Position numbers and translations under genes: made by a program. 64,000 nucleotides of DNA, taken from NCBI GenBank assembly GCA_023238725.1, contig CM041546.1, forward strand, positions 22,700,085 to 22,764,084, read 5' to 3'. Source of the stretch: Scortum barcoo (Eukaryota > Chordata > Actinopteri > Centrarchiformes > Terapontidae). Below the pieces are notes generated by a model. That model searched no databases. It was not told where the DNA came from and saw only the letters and a program-made list of their open reading frames with translations. Below, piece after piece: positions 13,301 to 24,235 of the stretch; position 1 is the first letter of the stretch, and each line of letters begins with the position of its first letter.

Positions 13301-16300
13301 AAAACATCAAATTGTGATTTTCATGACATGAATGCAGCTTTCTTTCAAGAAGAAAGCAGCAGAAAAAAGTAAAGGGCATGTGAATGACACTGATAAAGAG
13401 GACAAGGGAAAGACAAAGCCAGCATACAGTTCTCTGTGATGACGACCTCGCACATCTCCTTCAGTCGCGTGATTAGCAGCTGGTCGGCCACAACCAACAC
13501 GTTGCAGACAAACTCTACATTCAGAGACTCTGTCAAACAAAGAAAGAGAACAGTAAGTGCTGTTGACATGCGCCTTTCTATTGTTAACTGCAAAACACTG
13601 GGAGTAAAATATAGTCAGCAGAAAACTTGAGAAGCTACCTTTAATGGTGGGAGACTCATCTGTGTAAATATACTCCAATATGACCTGAAGAATCTCCGAG
13701 CTGGTCGGCATCTCCAGTGCAGTGCAGGATGTTGCCTGAGGAGGCGCAAGACAGCGTAATCAGTGCCAGCATTATTATGTCTGCTTATTAACTAGTGAAA
13801 CACTGGTTAATGAACATGAGTGAGTTAAATATAAACCTGGCATACCTCAATCCAGGGGTTTCCAAGCATACTGTTGAAATATTCTGCAAAGTAGATGGAG
13901 ACAGAGACAAAAATAAATACATTTGTGACTCAGTCTCTGTAACTCCACATCCAACAGCCATCACATTTCAAATTACTTCAACACACAAGAGGCTATTATT
14001 TAAAAGGCGTGATCACATTTTTGGGGGGATTTTGGACTCCACAGCATGAGGCCCATGTATAAATGTTTGACATACACAAAACAGCTTGGAGTCTCTATCA
14101 TTTCAAATGAATGAGAATGTCTGTGTATTTGCTTCTTAGGTTTATGTGCTGATCCAGCTTACCTAGTCTTGCACAGAGGACGCTTTTGTGGCAGGGAAAC
14201 TCTTTCCCATCCTCAGATTTCAAAGTAACATCACAAAGATAGGAGCTGTAAAAATGCAAGAACACCGAGATGCATCAGAAAAATCTAGACTTTATTATAT
14301 TCAATCTAATCTCAAACTACAACTGTTCACATACGAACCATTTCTTCTGGTAGAATTTGGGTTTGTTTCCAGTTTTCTTGTTTACAACATTGATCTTTCC
14401 ATTTTCATATTTGACTCCGTCCAGTCTGTCGAGGAATATGGACAACATGATTAACAAGAACACGGTACTAAATAGGATTTGGCCTCAGGGTTTAGATCAT
14501 GCTCTCTCACCGTGCAGACAGACTTCCCAGGCCCAGCTTTTTTGCAACCCCCTGTAAGCTTTTCACTGGGTTGGCCCCTCCCTCGTTGGCCCTGACCTTG
14601 TCACCTTTGCCTTCTTTCCCCTTCTTGCCAGGCTTGGCACACTTGCTCTTGGCCTTGTCACCATCTCCTTTGGCAGCAGGGGGGAGGGAGCGGTACACCT
14701 CCAGGGCTGAGCGACCTGTGAGGCCCAAGTCCTGCAGGCTGCTGATAAGCCTCTCCTGCTCCGAGCCCTGGCCGGTTGACAGGAACAGTGAAACACTTAT
14801 GAAATAACCACAGCTGACTCAGAGGTTTGTAGTTCTTCAAGGCTAATGCAAATATTTTGTACTGACTGAAGCGATAGTATATACTGAAGTCCAGGAAATC
14901 AGGATTCTGTTGTTCTGTTCTGTATGTTTCTTCTTCTCACCTGGTTTTGTCCCGCCAAGGAATCCCAAGGCTCTCGGCCGCGCCCCGTGCACCAGCAGCT
15001 CACAGGAGTCCGTGTAGATGAAGTGCAGGGCGTACTCCAGCATGTCTGCTGGGATCTTCTCCAAAACCATCAGATCGCAGCCCACAGCGTCCTCGCTCTT
15101 CCTAACTTCTCCGTCGAGCTCCTTGTCAACCCCACAATGCTCAGACATAAACAGCTTCCGGAAGAACTCAGACCTCATGGACAGGATGTACTTGTGAGCC
15201 GGGAAGGTGCGATCACCGGCCTGAAGGGTCACGTCGTGGATGCTGTCCATTTCGTCCGCCTCATCCAGAAGTCTCCGGAAGTGTTGACAGAACGAGGATG
15301 GAGAAATGATGGGAATCTCATACAGGCTGGATTAAATAGACGGGGTGGATATAATCAGAAAGAAGCTTTCAAATGCTCAAAAATGCACATTTAAAGCACA
15401 TTCAAACAAAGAGTATCATCTGTGACACCTGAGTGACATTTCAGACGTCACAGTTAGGATAGGAACAGATAAATGTATATACAGAAGAGAGATTTTCAAT
15501 AACAATATCAATACCTATGAGACAGAAATAGAAAATAATTAGTCATGTTGTACAGTAAATTAATGTAAATGTAATGTAGTAGTGTGCACTCATTGGGATG
15601 AGCTCATTGGTCTGCTCTCAGTCTACGCCACCTGATGAGGATTTAAGAGATTTTATTTCTCTGGTTCAATTATCACTCGAGTGTCACTCACAGTTTTAAC
15701 ACTCCGTTTACAGAGGATGTGTTGAGCTTCTGTTTTGAGATGTCTGTCACGCGTTTGCCTGCTTGGTCTGACGGAGCAGATACGCTCAAAGCTATACCGA
15801 TGCAGCTGTCAACACTGGCTGCAGAACAGCTTGCACTTCGCTCACGCTTCACATTTGCAACTGGTCCCAAAGCAGACAAAAGTCTATTTTCTACAGACAT
15901 ATGAAGGTATAGACCGGGGATGAATTAAAGGAAAAAACTGAATGATTGACTCCTACAGTGAGGGGATCTGGTGTTTCTGTTATGGGGGGCATTTTTCAGA
16001 CATGGTTTGGGTTTACTTGTCCCCTTAGAGGGAGGAGTCACTGCATATCAATCCAAAGTTGTCAGAGTGATGACCTTTATCCTCTATTTCTATCCTGATC
16101 AGAGGGGTCTCTTCCAGGATAACAATGCCTCCATCTATAGCGCATGAGTGTTCACTGAATGGTTTGATGAGGATGAAAATGATGTGAATTATATGCACTC
16201 ACAGTCACCAGATCTCAACCCACTTTAACATCTGTGGGAGATTGTGGAGCGGCAGTCTCCACCACCATCTTAAAAACACCAAATGAGTGAATATATTTTG

Positions 16301-19300
16301 GAAAAGTGGTGTTCAAATACCTGGAGAAACAATGCTAAGGAGCACTGAAACACTGGAGGCACGTGGTGGCCCAACATCTTTGAGAGACACTTCATGATGG
16401 TTTTCCCTTTAAACTGCTACCCATCTGTAAGTACACCATGGTGTGCAGTGGGAGGTATCCTACCTTGTTTTGGGGTCAGACTGCAGCACTCCAAAATTTC
16501 GTCCTTTAGAGTCCATGGTGATGCTGACAGCTCTGTGGACATAAGGGAGTTTCTCCAGGCGGATTCGCTCGTACAGTGTCCCAGCATCTGAATGGCCACA
16601 AACCTCCACACTGACCTCTGTAAGATAACAAGATGCATGTAAATCACATTCAAAATGAATATACTCTGCTACAATACACTGCTAATTTATCTCCAATAAT
16701 GTTATTTATAAAAAGGCTAAATTAAGCAACAGTCTATTACAAGTCAATACAAATATAATGATTTTGAAACATTAACCAGCCATTGCTAAACACTGGTTGA
16801 CTTTATGATTCAGTATACCATGTCCCTAAATTCCTCACCTTTCTTCTCCCCGTACTTCTTATACTCTCCGGCCCACACACCACTGAAGCCCTCCCCCTCC
16901 TGAGTCACAAACATCATGCCGTTCTTGCTGAGAGCTATGTCCGACATGAAAACCTGGCGCCCATACGCCCACCGGCACTGTCTCACCGAGCTGCCACAGG
17001 AGCGCCAGCAAAACACCTGACAGAGAGGGGAAATGGAGGAGGGAGTGAATTTAAGGGAAGTTACACAGACGGGTCTTAGTCACCATTTTCATCTATAGGA
17101 TGATTTGAGATTGTATAACTGTCTAGTTGCGCCACAGGTTAGATAACAATAGGGAGAGTAAAGCAATGTTAAAAATAACACTGTTATATAGTCTCTGACT
17201 GTGCTAACATTCAGAAACTGGGGCAGACAAAAGAGTTAACTACAGTTTTACTGTCCCCATAATTGTTTCAGGCCAAATTATCAAGTAATGCTTCTCTGCA
17301 CCAGGTGGCGCAATAATAAAATAGAAAGCACTTCCTCTTATATTTTCTAAATACACTTACCCTCCCTGCTTCATCTAAGGCCAAGATGGTCACCTTTTCC
17401 CCTCCCCCCTCATTCAGTATTTGTGGAACTACACGGTGGTCCAGACTACCACCACTGACCAGAACCTTCTTGATGTTCAGCTGCCTAAAAGAGACCAAAA
17501 AAAAAAAAAAAAAGGAGAGTAATAAAAAAAAAAAAAAACTACATGAAGGGTCACATTAAAAGCATAAGTGTAATATACTTTATTAATTCATTTGTCTTTT
17601 TGTGGATCAAGATCTATATTGCCTGTTGGAAGACGTTCAATCATTTGCCCATCACTGCTGATTTCTTGAACCTCTGCATTCAGCTAAATTGAGTATTGTG
17701 CCATTTAGCACACAGGCAAGCTCTTAGCCCTGCTATCCCTTCCAGCAAACACATATTCACATCGCTACACTATGCAAATCAGAGAGAAAGATAAGCCTAA
17801 CTGTTTCCAATTTAGTGGGTGATTTACTGTCTGCTGCCATTCAAATGAGGCCTGATTAGAATAGTGGAAGTGATGCAGAACGGACAGTGCCTCTGTAGGC
17901 TAGAAAACGCTGCACATATCAACCAGATCCAAAGTATTGAAGAATACAGAGAGCACAGCCTTCAATTCTTTACAAAGACTATATCTTTTCATTTGCCTGG
18001 CAAATATCTGCACCCTTGGATTCTGTGTGACATAAACTAATGCAGTCTTTTGTTAGTCTTCTGCTCATTGGAAGAAGAAATTTGCCCAAAACCTCTGCAA
18101 TGTGACACTGGGACAGACAACCTGCTCAGAATTAATGAAGTATGCAAGTTTTTATAATTTGGTATGTGGAGCTATCTTTTCATTATTATTGGCTCAACTG
18201 TTCCAACCATCGTTCTGATTACATTTTGGAAAATACTGCTATGGTAAATAAAAAAAACTTGGGTTGAGCTGACTGTGTGCGCTGTTTGACTGAAATGGAT
18301 ATGTGTGTAACATTTTAATATCACAGACAGTGCAAGATGATCCTTACGAGTCTTTTAATGAACTTGAATCTTCTTTCTGTTTAGTCTTTTCATAAAAAGA
18401 TTCAACTCTGTCATTTTTACAGTGTAATAAGTTCACCTCGAAGCTATTTTCTTGCACTGGTAGTCAGCCAAGAGGTAGACGTCCCCCTTCTCAGTTACGA
18501 CTACTGTTGCTCCATCACTTGCTGCTACCATGGCAATGGTAACATCTTTGTGGTGCAGGGCCGATACCTGCCGGGGGGCCGTCACACACTTCTCACCATT
18601 AGGATCCAGCAAGTAACCTAGAGATCAACACAAAATGGAGAACCAAATACACTGTACATTAACATATCAAGTGGCCTGTGTGTGCTGAATGCTGGCCTGT
18701 TACTAAGAAAATACAAAAAAGTCACATAGTGGCCTTTTGCGTCATCCACCTCTGATATGATAGAGGGTCTTCCCTCCACACCAAACCCTTCTCCTACAGA
18801 GGTAAATAAACATTTGTACCATTCTGCCATTGCAGCAAGATCATTATTCATGCTTGTTAAAAGTATGTGGAAAGTGTTTTACTCTTTACTCTGGCAAAGT
18901 TAAACTTTAAATACACATTTACCACAACTGTTCAGTTGTGCTAAATATCTTGAAAAATTTCTCTTGTAACACTAACTTTGCTGACATTTCAATGTTAAGA
19001 CTTACCCAGCTGGCCTCCATTGAGTCCCATTGTGTAGACAGCCTCCCTAGTCCACAGCACTGTGTGGAACCTGCCTGCTGCAACTCCAATCACTGTCCTG
19101 CCTTTCAGAGTCTTGGAGAACACCTACATACGCAGCATATTACAAGGACATTGAATACAGACACTCAATGTATGGGATACAGAATTTATGCAATGACTGT
19201 AAAACAGACAGCAGATTAAAGAAACCTAATACATGGTCACTTTCAATAAGCATCAGGTCAACACAAGAACAAGACTGGTCACATGAAATGCAGAATGTCA

Positions 19301-22300
19301 TCCAGCCCCTCTTTATTACCCTGCCTGCTACCACCTACCTGTTTAGGGACATGTGCGGAGCCGGGAGGTGGAGCCAGACCCAGCTGGTGAAAGGTGTTGA
19401 GGCCAAAAGTGTAAACGTAGCCCTCCTCTGTCAGCACCACTGTGTGGTCTTTGGCTGCTGCTACCTGGGAGCAGTGGTGGGACATCAGTCCCTCCACCAT
19501 CCGAGGGACCTGGGGAGACGAGTGAGAAGGAGAAGATAAAGACCAATTCAACCTCTGTGTATAATACAGCCTCATTCATTACTATTTGCCAGCAGTAATT
19601 CTTTTACTTAAATGGCACTGTCAAAGCAGGTCTGGTAAAGGTATACATGTTGTCAACAAATTCCATGCAAATAAGAAAAACAAAAATGAATGGATCTTTC
19701 TAACAAGTATTGTCTTTGCATCCAAAGGCTGACAAAATTTTTAAAAAGCATCAGTGAGCTTTTAGTACCATGAGCAAACACACTATTCACTGCTGTTTGA
19801 TTTAGCTAAAAACTACTGTCCAGTTGTTTTAACAAATTACTGACCCTTTCTAAAGACTAAACATTTGTGATCTGTCTTTTGAGATTTACATATTCACTAT
19901 TGACAAATTGACTAATATTGTTGGGTTTGGTCTTTTCAGAAGATTTGTTGACATTAAGTAGCCTATAAATAACATACTGACAGATAAATATAAAAGCAAA
20001 TAAATCCAGAATATAACGCATAAAGCTACTGCTAATAACTCAACACTTCCTCCATGGACTTCACCATAAAAATACTTTGACAGCTTAGAGCAGTCTATAA
20101 GGTCTGTATCAATACAAAAGCCTACATGAGAAACTGGGTATTTTACATGTAAAGTCCACTCAAATGTAATGGGATGTATAGTGTATGACAAAGTGTGTAT
20201 GTATGTATGTATAGTGTATGACAAAGTTAGAGTGATGTTTCTAAGCAGGTGCTTACACGGGGAAGTTATGCATTTTACAAATGATCTAATATGCATTGCA
20301 GAAGGGATATCAGCGCCCCCCCACACATTTCCACACAAATTGTCCCAGCCACCCTCCGTGCGATGCTTTAAACATTTTTAGCAAAAACACTTTCTTAGAT
20401 TTAAGGTTCTTTGGGGCACTGGTGGCTCAGTCTATAGACTATGCGGCCCCATGTATGAAGACATAGCCCTCACCGCAGCGGCCCTCTGTTCAATTCCAAC
20501 CTGAGGGCCCTTTCCTGTACGTCATCCTTTCTCTCTCTCCCGTATTCCCCGTCTCTATCTAGCTGTCCTTTTAACACTAAAAAGCCCAAAAATGAAAAAA
20601 AAAAAAATTCACTCATTATAATGCCTAAAAGGATATTAGTTTCCCCACAAACATACATGTACGCAAGTGGATAGAATCCACATATTTTCTCTTTGTGAAA
20701 CTTATAAGGGCCAAATGTTACTTATAAAAGCCAACTTTGTTACTGAGGTTGTTGTTAGTGGTGGTGTTGTATTGGACTCCATTATAGACGTGTTTCTAAA
20801 ATTCTTCGCCTACTCATGTTTATAAATGGGGTGGGCAAAACATTAGTAACACCTCTCAGTATAATCCAGTCCAGCTCATTTAACCATGAGGCAAAAAACA
20901 CGATTTCTGAAGTGGACAGTCTCTGTTTACATAGTTGTGGTCAGGGAGGGACTTCCGTCTTTATCTGTGGTGGACAAGATGTGACTGACTGAAACTGATT
21001 AATTAATATTTACTAACAGGCCTTTAAAGTCATGACATGGGAGAGCAAACACAGCTTAAACTTATCATCCCTAAAAAGTGACTCTTTTTTTTAGTTCAAC
21101 AGAGGCCGATACTCATCATCTCAAGAGACTTAATGTACACAATGAACTATTTACTTTAAAACTGAAGTTCACAACACCCTACTTGATCTGTGTTCCCTGC
21201 ATCTAAAAACACTGCACACAGAAACTTAAAAACTTGTTGATATCAGCCACATTTATGATGATGAATGTGTCTCAGTTTCATTTCTTTGCTGCAGCTAGTT
21301 GTACATTACAGTACTGAGAACAATGGACTAATTTGCAATATTCTAAAATATATGGCACATCTCGAATGTCCTATATCAAGTCTCACCAGATAAGTCTGCT
21401 CATCTCCGTGGCCAAGACGTCCTCCCTGTCCATGCCCACAGGTGAAGACCTGGCCTTTCTGAGACAGGAACACAGAGTGGAACTTGCACAGGACCACCTA
21501 AAGGGAGGAGAGGTGAGTCAACATGAATATAATTTTTCTGTTTTTGCTTTTACTTGTAAAATATTACATATCCTGTTCAGAGGAAAAAACTCAGTCTGAC
21601 GTTTGTGCTAATTAAGGCTCTTGTCATTTTAATTTTGACCTCATGGCAGATGCTGCGATGCATCTCTTTCCATGTCCCTCAGCCAAACCCTCTTGTAGTG
21701 ATAGTAAAACACTATGCCAATAAAGGCCAGGGCACAAGTGGAAAAGCAAACATCATTACTAATACATTGCTCCCCTCAAGCTTTCAATAGAGCGCAGGGA
21801 TGTTTCCCAAAGTATCACATTGATGTGGACATTCACACACAGGCATACACACCAGTGTAGTTCATTTAATTAAAAACATGTCATTGTGGAATTAATATTT
21901 AACCTCTGGCACCTGCCGGATTGGGCCCAGGAGGACAAAGACTATACGCAGTGCAAGTGGGTCATTGTGTGGTCATGAAATCAGATCCACCTGTCCCCCA
22001 CTAGGCTTTATGAAATTACTCTGCATGTCAAGTCCTGCAGGTCAGAAAGGAAGAAAAAAATAAAACATACGATTTCTCCTGAAAATACCAATAGTATAGT
22101 GACATGAAGTTCAGATTCATCGTTCCTACATAAAGTAGTACATTAAAATGACAACATGTCTAACACAGTCATTCTGCATTACATAATCTACTCTCACTAG
22201 CACCTGGTGTCTACACACACCGCTGGGGGTAGTTGCACTGGTGCCAGCAGCTATATTAATCACACTAAGAGCATTCACATGACAAGTGTATGAAACTGTA

Positions 22301-24235
22301 GCCAGGCTGACACAGCTTGGCAGCACGGTTTAGACATGCAAAGAGCGGCTCAACAAAGTCACAAATTATGACTATACAGGAGAAGACAAAGCTAATCAGC
22401 CTATGCCTGACCCGCCGGCTATGCCCTCTACCAGATGCCTAATAATGTAATGTACCATGTCTGTACAGTGATTAACTTCATTCATTTATCAAAAGTAAAC
22501 AAAAACATAACCACTATTTCCACATGAGTGTTTTCACCTGGAGAAAGTACGGTCCAGTATGAGCCACAGTTGGAAAAACATTTTTTACAAATGCTGATCT
22601 TGAGAAGGTTGTGTAACAGAGGACTCTGGGGAGGGAGTGTTTTGCTGGTTTACCCAGGTGGCGTGTCTTATTTGGAGTACCCATGTGGATTGATTTTTCT
22701 TTAATGTAACACATGTTGGTGAAGAGTGGAATCATGAGGCCATTACTGTATGACACATGCGAGTGGGTTTTTCAGGGTAGGGAAGCCCTGCGCTGTAGGA
22801 AAACACTTTATTAATCTCTGGAGAACTGCTGATAGCAACAGTGTGTTGTTCGCCTACCTGCTTGATGTAAACTCCAGTCCTGGCAAACACATCCACAAGC
22901 TCAGGGTGCTGTCGGCTCTCCTGATTACCATGCCCGAGACTGAAATTGGTATTGTTTCCCCATGTGTATACTTCAGTTGGGTCTGTAATGAGGGAGAAAA
23001 CACACTTACAAGCACCGCCACTACACTGCCTCCAACTGAAGCTTAATTTTTACCACATCTTTTCTGCCATTAAAAGAAGGAAAAGGTAAGTTTATTTGTG
23101 TACTCTTTTCACAACAAGGTAATTCAAAGTGCAAAGCATAGAGAAAAAGAAACAAGGCAATAAAAAGGGATTGAAGGATTGAAAAGGGTGCAACAAAACA
23201 GAAAAACAAATAAAACTGGAATAAAACTGATAAAAAAGGAAGGATGTCATGTTTATTCACAGTAAGTACTACATCCTCCACAAGTCTTGGAGGAAAATAT
23301 AAATCATAATGACTAGAAAGCCCTGTGGTATAGCACAGGGTGAATAAATCCCATGCATGTACAAGTGTGAAATGTATCATTTAAACAGAATGAGTCATGT
23401 CATGATGCTGATAAGCTTTGTGACAAAAACAAATGCAGGGAAAATATTCTTTGTTATGTGTTGTATGATGGCCCTGATGAGGGTATCACAGTAAAGTTGT
23501 TCTGTATACAACAGGTGTTCCTGCAGCTTTGACCTCTTTATGACTTTTTCACCTTCTCCATTCTAGTCAGAAGCAGGTAAAGTTGTGCTAAAAATCCCTA
23601 ATGAAGCTGACTGCAGAATTCATCAGCTTTTCTTACCAGTGTTTTTGAACACAACATGCGCTGGTCGGTCCTTCATCGTAAGGTCCAGGACAGAGAGACC
23701 CTCCTTGTCTTGAGTGGAGAGGAGTCCAGCATGCTGAATTAATGTAAAAAATAGAGGTTCAGAATTCAGTTAAATTTGTAAACTTATCTTTCAATGTTAT
23801 TATGTGATTTGACTACTTTGGTGAATTAAAATTTAGAAATGGGAACACCTTGAACAGTTCAATAGTACTGGACAGCACATTTTTTGGCAATTCGCATTAA
23901 GTGCATACCTTGACCAGCGATATGAGACAGTGGATCTGTCCGTAGAAAGCGCTGCGATGCAGAGCAGTCCAGCCGGATTCCTTATCCTTCACCATCAGGT
24001 CGGCCTTCTTGCCCTCCAGTAGCCACTCCAACAAGGCCTTCTGTCCTAGCGAGGCTGCCAGGTGCAAGGCGGTGCGACCAAAGCCATCTCGCAGCGTGGC
24101 TGCATTGTGGCAGTGTGAAGTCAAGAACGCCCGCAGCCATTGCGCCTCAGTGCCGCCCGTCAGCGCTGCCACCACTTCGTCTGCATGCTTCTGTGAGCGG
24201 CATTTGGGGGTGCAGTCTGGCGGTGCCAGGCTCAT
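3643..24235 (-). CDS. ibtk: IBTK, inhibitor of Bruton tyrosine kinase (28 coding exons)
   Basis: Spliced minus-strand gene; the joined exons give about 1336 residues, close to the roughly 1350 of mammalian IBTK. Coding exons, high to low: 24235-23909, 23733-23637, 22982-22858, 21497-21387, 19509-19339, 19123-19006, 18617-18437, 17484-17361, 17016-16839, 16617-16464, 15326-14941, 14767-14511, 14425-14339, 14245-14163, 13883-13846, 13735-13639, 13529-13428, 12847-12730, 12408-12348, 11533-11406, 11199-11087, 10897-10752, 9490-9393, 9070-8972, 8743-8588, 7868-7668, 4356-4227, 3768-3643. Nearly all borders are GT/AG and phases agree, except between 14941 and 14767. Domain order is ankyrin repeats, RCC1 repeats, two BTB domains, then a basic, low-complexity tail. 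In mammals IBTK binds the PH domain of BTK and blocks B-cell signalling, and also serves as a CUL3 ubiquitin-ligase adaptor. The start at 24235 (MSLAPPDCTPKCR) was chosen because the known family N-terminus reads alike; an in-frame Met further upstream lacks family similarity. Confidence 0.96.
4600..5065 (+). mobile_element. L2-type LINE reverse-transcriptase relic
   Basis: Fragments of a reverse transcriptase in L2/CR1 style can be read in order with frame breaks: FDSVDHKILL near 4630, an HAEDTQMYMSL segment near 4890 (the YADD box, with the Tyr changed) and RNLGVIVDSDL near 5010. An A-rich run interrupts at 4757-4780. It lies in the ibtk intron 4357-7667 and is very old. Confidence 0.6.
7299..7438. 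repeat. perfect 38-bp inverted repeat (hairpin), with an outer imperfect arm
   Basis: 7313-7350 and 7358-7395 are exact reverse complements separated by a 7-nt loop (TGGAATG). An outer arm (TAAAATCTACCTAT before the left arm; ATGGGTAGATTTTA at 7424-7437) pairs again after a 28-nt insertion on the right. It lies in the ibtk intron 4357-7667 and would fold in either strand's transcript. Confidence 0.9.
7668..11533 (-). CDS. ibtk: ibtk exons for the basic and serine-rich C-terminal region
   Basis: Exons 11533-11406, 11199-11087, 10897-10752, 9490-9393, 9070-8972, 8743-8588 and 7868-7668. Recognisable blocks in order: MQKRVITPYPGAPD; a basic cluster KKAKMKAKKKPRRR likely to act as a nuclear signal; SDSSGGYTLSDIIQSP; ELLTSDSEGSYMGVGSPRD; a Pro/Thr-rich segment; VLDLRTIMDMEANSLQTLG; KLSQKQRKMLAMANKE; and SFRALLEEEESR. 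This part is mostly disordered in the family. A LINE insertion lies in the intron between 9490 and 10752. Confidence 0.9.
8426..8448 (+). repeat. (ATT)n microsatellite
   Basis: Seven ATT units in the ibtk intron between 7869 and 8587. Confidence 0.85.
9613..10676 (-). mobile_element. twin-primed LINE copy (RTE/Rex-like) with 11-bp target duplication
   Basis: The direct repeat TAGCACATATC at 9613-9623 and 10666-10676 bounds the insert. Next to the left copy is an (ATCC)n tail (GGAT repeats on the element strand). 9661-10260 carries the end of the reverse-transcriptase ORF in minus orientation (YGHELWVMTERTRSRIQ, MSFLRRVAGRSLRDRVR, then CPTGRRPRGRPGTRWRDY). From about 10261 to 10665 the 5' untranslated part of the same element appears in plus orientation, shown by comparison with the other copy at 49.1 kb. 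All central coding sequence is absent, so the copy is dead. It sits in the ibtk intron 9491-10751. Family assignment to the RTE/Rex group rests on the microsatellite-like tail and ORF wording and is not certain. Confidence 0.85.
9621..9660 (+). repeat. (ATCC)n array = LINE 3' tail
   Basis: Ten or so ATCC units directly beside the target duplication of the twin-primed LINE. It is best read as the element's tail, possibly lengthened by slippage. Confidence 0.85.
12348..14425 (-). CDS. ibtk: ibtk exons for the second BTB domain and BACK-like region
   Basis: Seven exons: 14425-14339, 14245-14163, 13883-13846 (only 38 nt), 13735-13639, 13529-13428, 12847-12730, 12408-12348. Together they read LDGVKYENGKINVV, SYLCDVTLKSEDGKEFPCHK, EYFNSMLGNPWIE, ILQVILEYIYTDESPTIK, VLVVADQLLITRLKEMCEVV, LKNAAELLEFAAMYSAGQL and ALDILSDEVLVEL. 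This is the second BTB fold plus the helical BACK-like segment. All phases agree. The donor after 14339 is GTTCGT, weaker than the others, but required by the frame. Confidence 0.92.
14511..14767 (-). CDS. ibtk: ibtk exon for the lysine-rich linker between BTB domains
   Basis: Encodes SALEVYRSLPPAAKG, then a Lys/Gly-rich run, and ends with SLQGVAKKLGLGSLSAR, which aligns by eye with the mammalian linker before LDGV. The 3' end joins the next exon in frame. The 5' border is less sure: the best acceptor (GGCCAG/GGC) starts in phase 0 whereas the upstream exon ends in phase 1. The lysine-rich run is specific in composition and probably disordered. Confidence 0.85.
14941..15326 (-). CDS. ibtk: ibtk exon encoding the first BTB/POZ domain
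   Basis: This 386-nt exon is the largest of the gene and encodes residues of about 529-657. The BTB core is easy to see: DEADEMDSIHDVTLQAGDR, FPAHKYILSMRSEFFRKLF and the later MLEYALHFIYTDSCELLVHG. BTB domains of this kind bind CUL3. It starts with SLYEIP, as in mammals. The donor is CCAG/GTGAG and leaves the reading frame one base into a codon, which does not fit the next exon's frame (see the findings). Confidence 0.94.
15940..16395 (+). mobile_element. Tc1-like transposase relic
   Basis: Plus-strand conceptual translation shows a decayed C-terminal transposase: a GLFQDNNASIYSA block (second catalytic Asp region), VFTEWFDEDENDV, SQSPDLNP (region before the third catalytic residue), HLWEIVERQ and a terminal ARGGPT-like piece. 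Stops interrupt it, including one in place of the residue after SPDLNP where the catalytic acidic residue should follow. It lies antisense in the ibtk intron 15327-16463. No inverted ends were found. Confidence 0.75.
16464..17484 (-). CDS. ibtk: ibtk exons between the RCC1 propeller and first BTB domain
   Basis: Exons 17484-17361, 17016-16839 and 16617-16464 encode residues of about 377-528. They match the family through VTILALDEAGRVFCW, RQCRWAYGRQVFMSDIAL, FVTQEGEGFSGVW and YERIRLEKLPYVHRAVSI. The first two are the last propeller-like blades. Several single residues differ from the mammalian protein but no stop or frame break occurs. The intron after 16464 carries a decayed Tc1-like transposon on the opposite strand. 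Confidence 0.92.
18437..22982 (-). CDS. ibtk: ibtk RCC1-repeat exons (five exons)
   Basis: Exons 22982-22858, 21497-21387, 19509-19339, 19123-19006 and 18617-18437 encode residues of about 142-376. RCC1 blade motifs are plain: VYTWGNNTNFSLGHG, VFTCGHGQGGRLGHGDE, VYTFGLNTFHQLG and VYTMGLNGGQLG. RCC1 repeats form a beta-propeller used for protein binding. Reading frame is kept across all junctions. The introns between them are the longest in the 5' half and hold a SINE (20.4 kb) but no other gene that I can see. Confidence 0.94.
20175..20227 (+). repeat. 20-bp direct repeat with (GTAT)n spacer
   Basis: TGTATAGTGTATGACAAAGT occurs at 20175-20194 and again at 20208-20227, with GTAT units between. 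Confidence 0.8.
20412..20611 (+). mobile_element. tRNA-derived SINE
   Basis: Starts GGGGCACTGGTGGCTCAGT, with a box A match (TGGCTCAGTCT) and a box B match (GTTCAATTCC about 55 bp on), then a CT-rich body (CCTTTCTCTCTCTCCC) and an A-rich tail. This is the tRNA-head SINE type common in percomorph fishes. It lies in an ibtk intron, antisense to the gene. Confidence 0.75.
23083..23235. repeat. probable dispersed fish repeat
   Basis: The run GTTTATTTGTGTACTCTTTT, CAACAAGGTAATTCAAAGTG and AAACAAGGCAATAAAAAGG resembles a repeat seen widely in fish introns. It is A-rich and lies in the ibtk intron between 22983 and 23636. Identification is from memory only. Confidence 0.4.
23637..24235 (-). CDS. 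ibtk: ibtk first two coding exons: start codon and ankyrin repeats
   Basis: Exons 24235-23909 (109 codons exactly) and 23733-23637 encode residues 1 to about 141. Two ankyrin units are visible, with the signatures GRTALHLAASLGQ and GWTALHRSAFYGQ; these mediate protein contacts. Donors are GTATGC after the first exon and GTAAG after the second; the second exon's acceptor is TTCAG. The second exon carries the conserved stretch STQDKEGLSVLDLTMKDRP, which links the ankyrin repeats to the RCC1 propeller. The 5' UTR part of the first coding exon was not delimited because no acceptor stands out. Confidence 0.93.

Noticed and set aside
12956..13372. 138-codon plus-strand ORF between two ibtk exons
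   Set aside because: It lies in an intron antisense to the gene, with AT-rich codon use and no recognisable domain.
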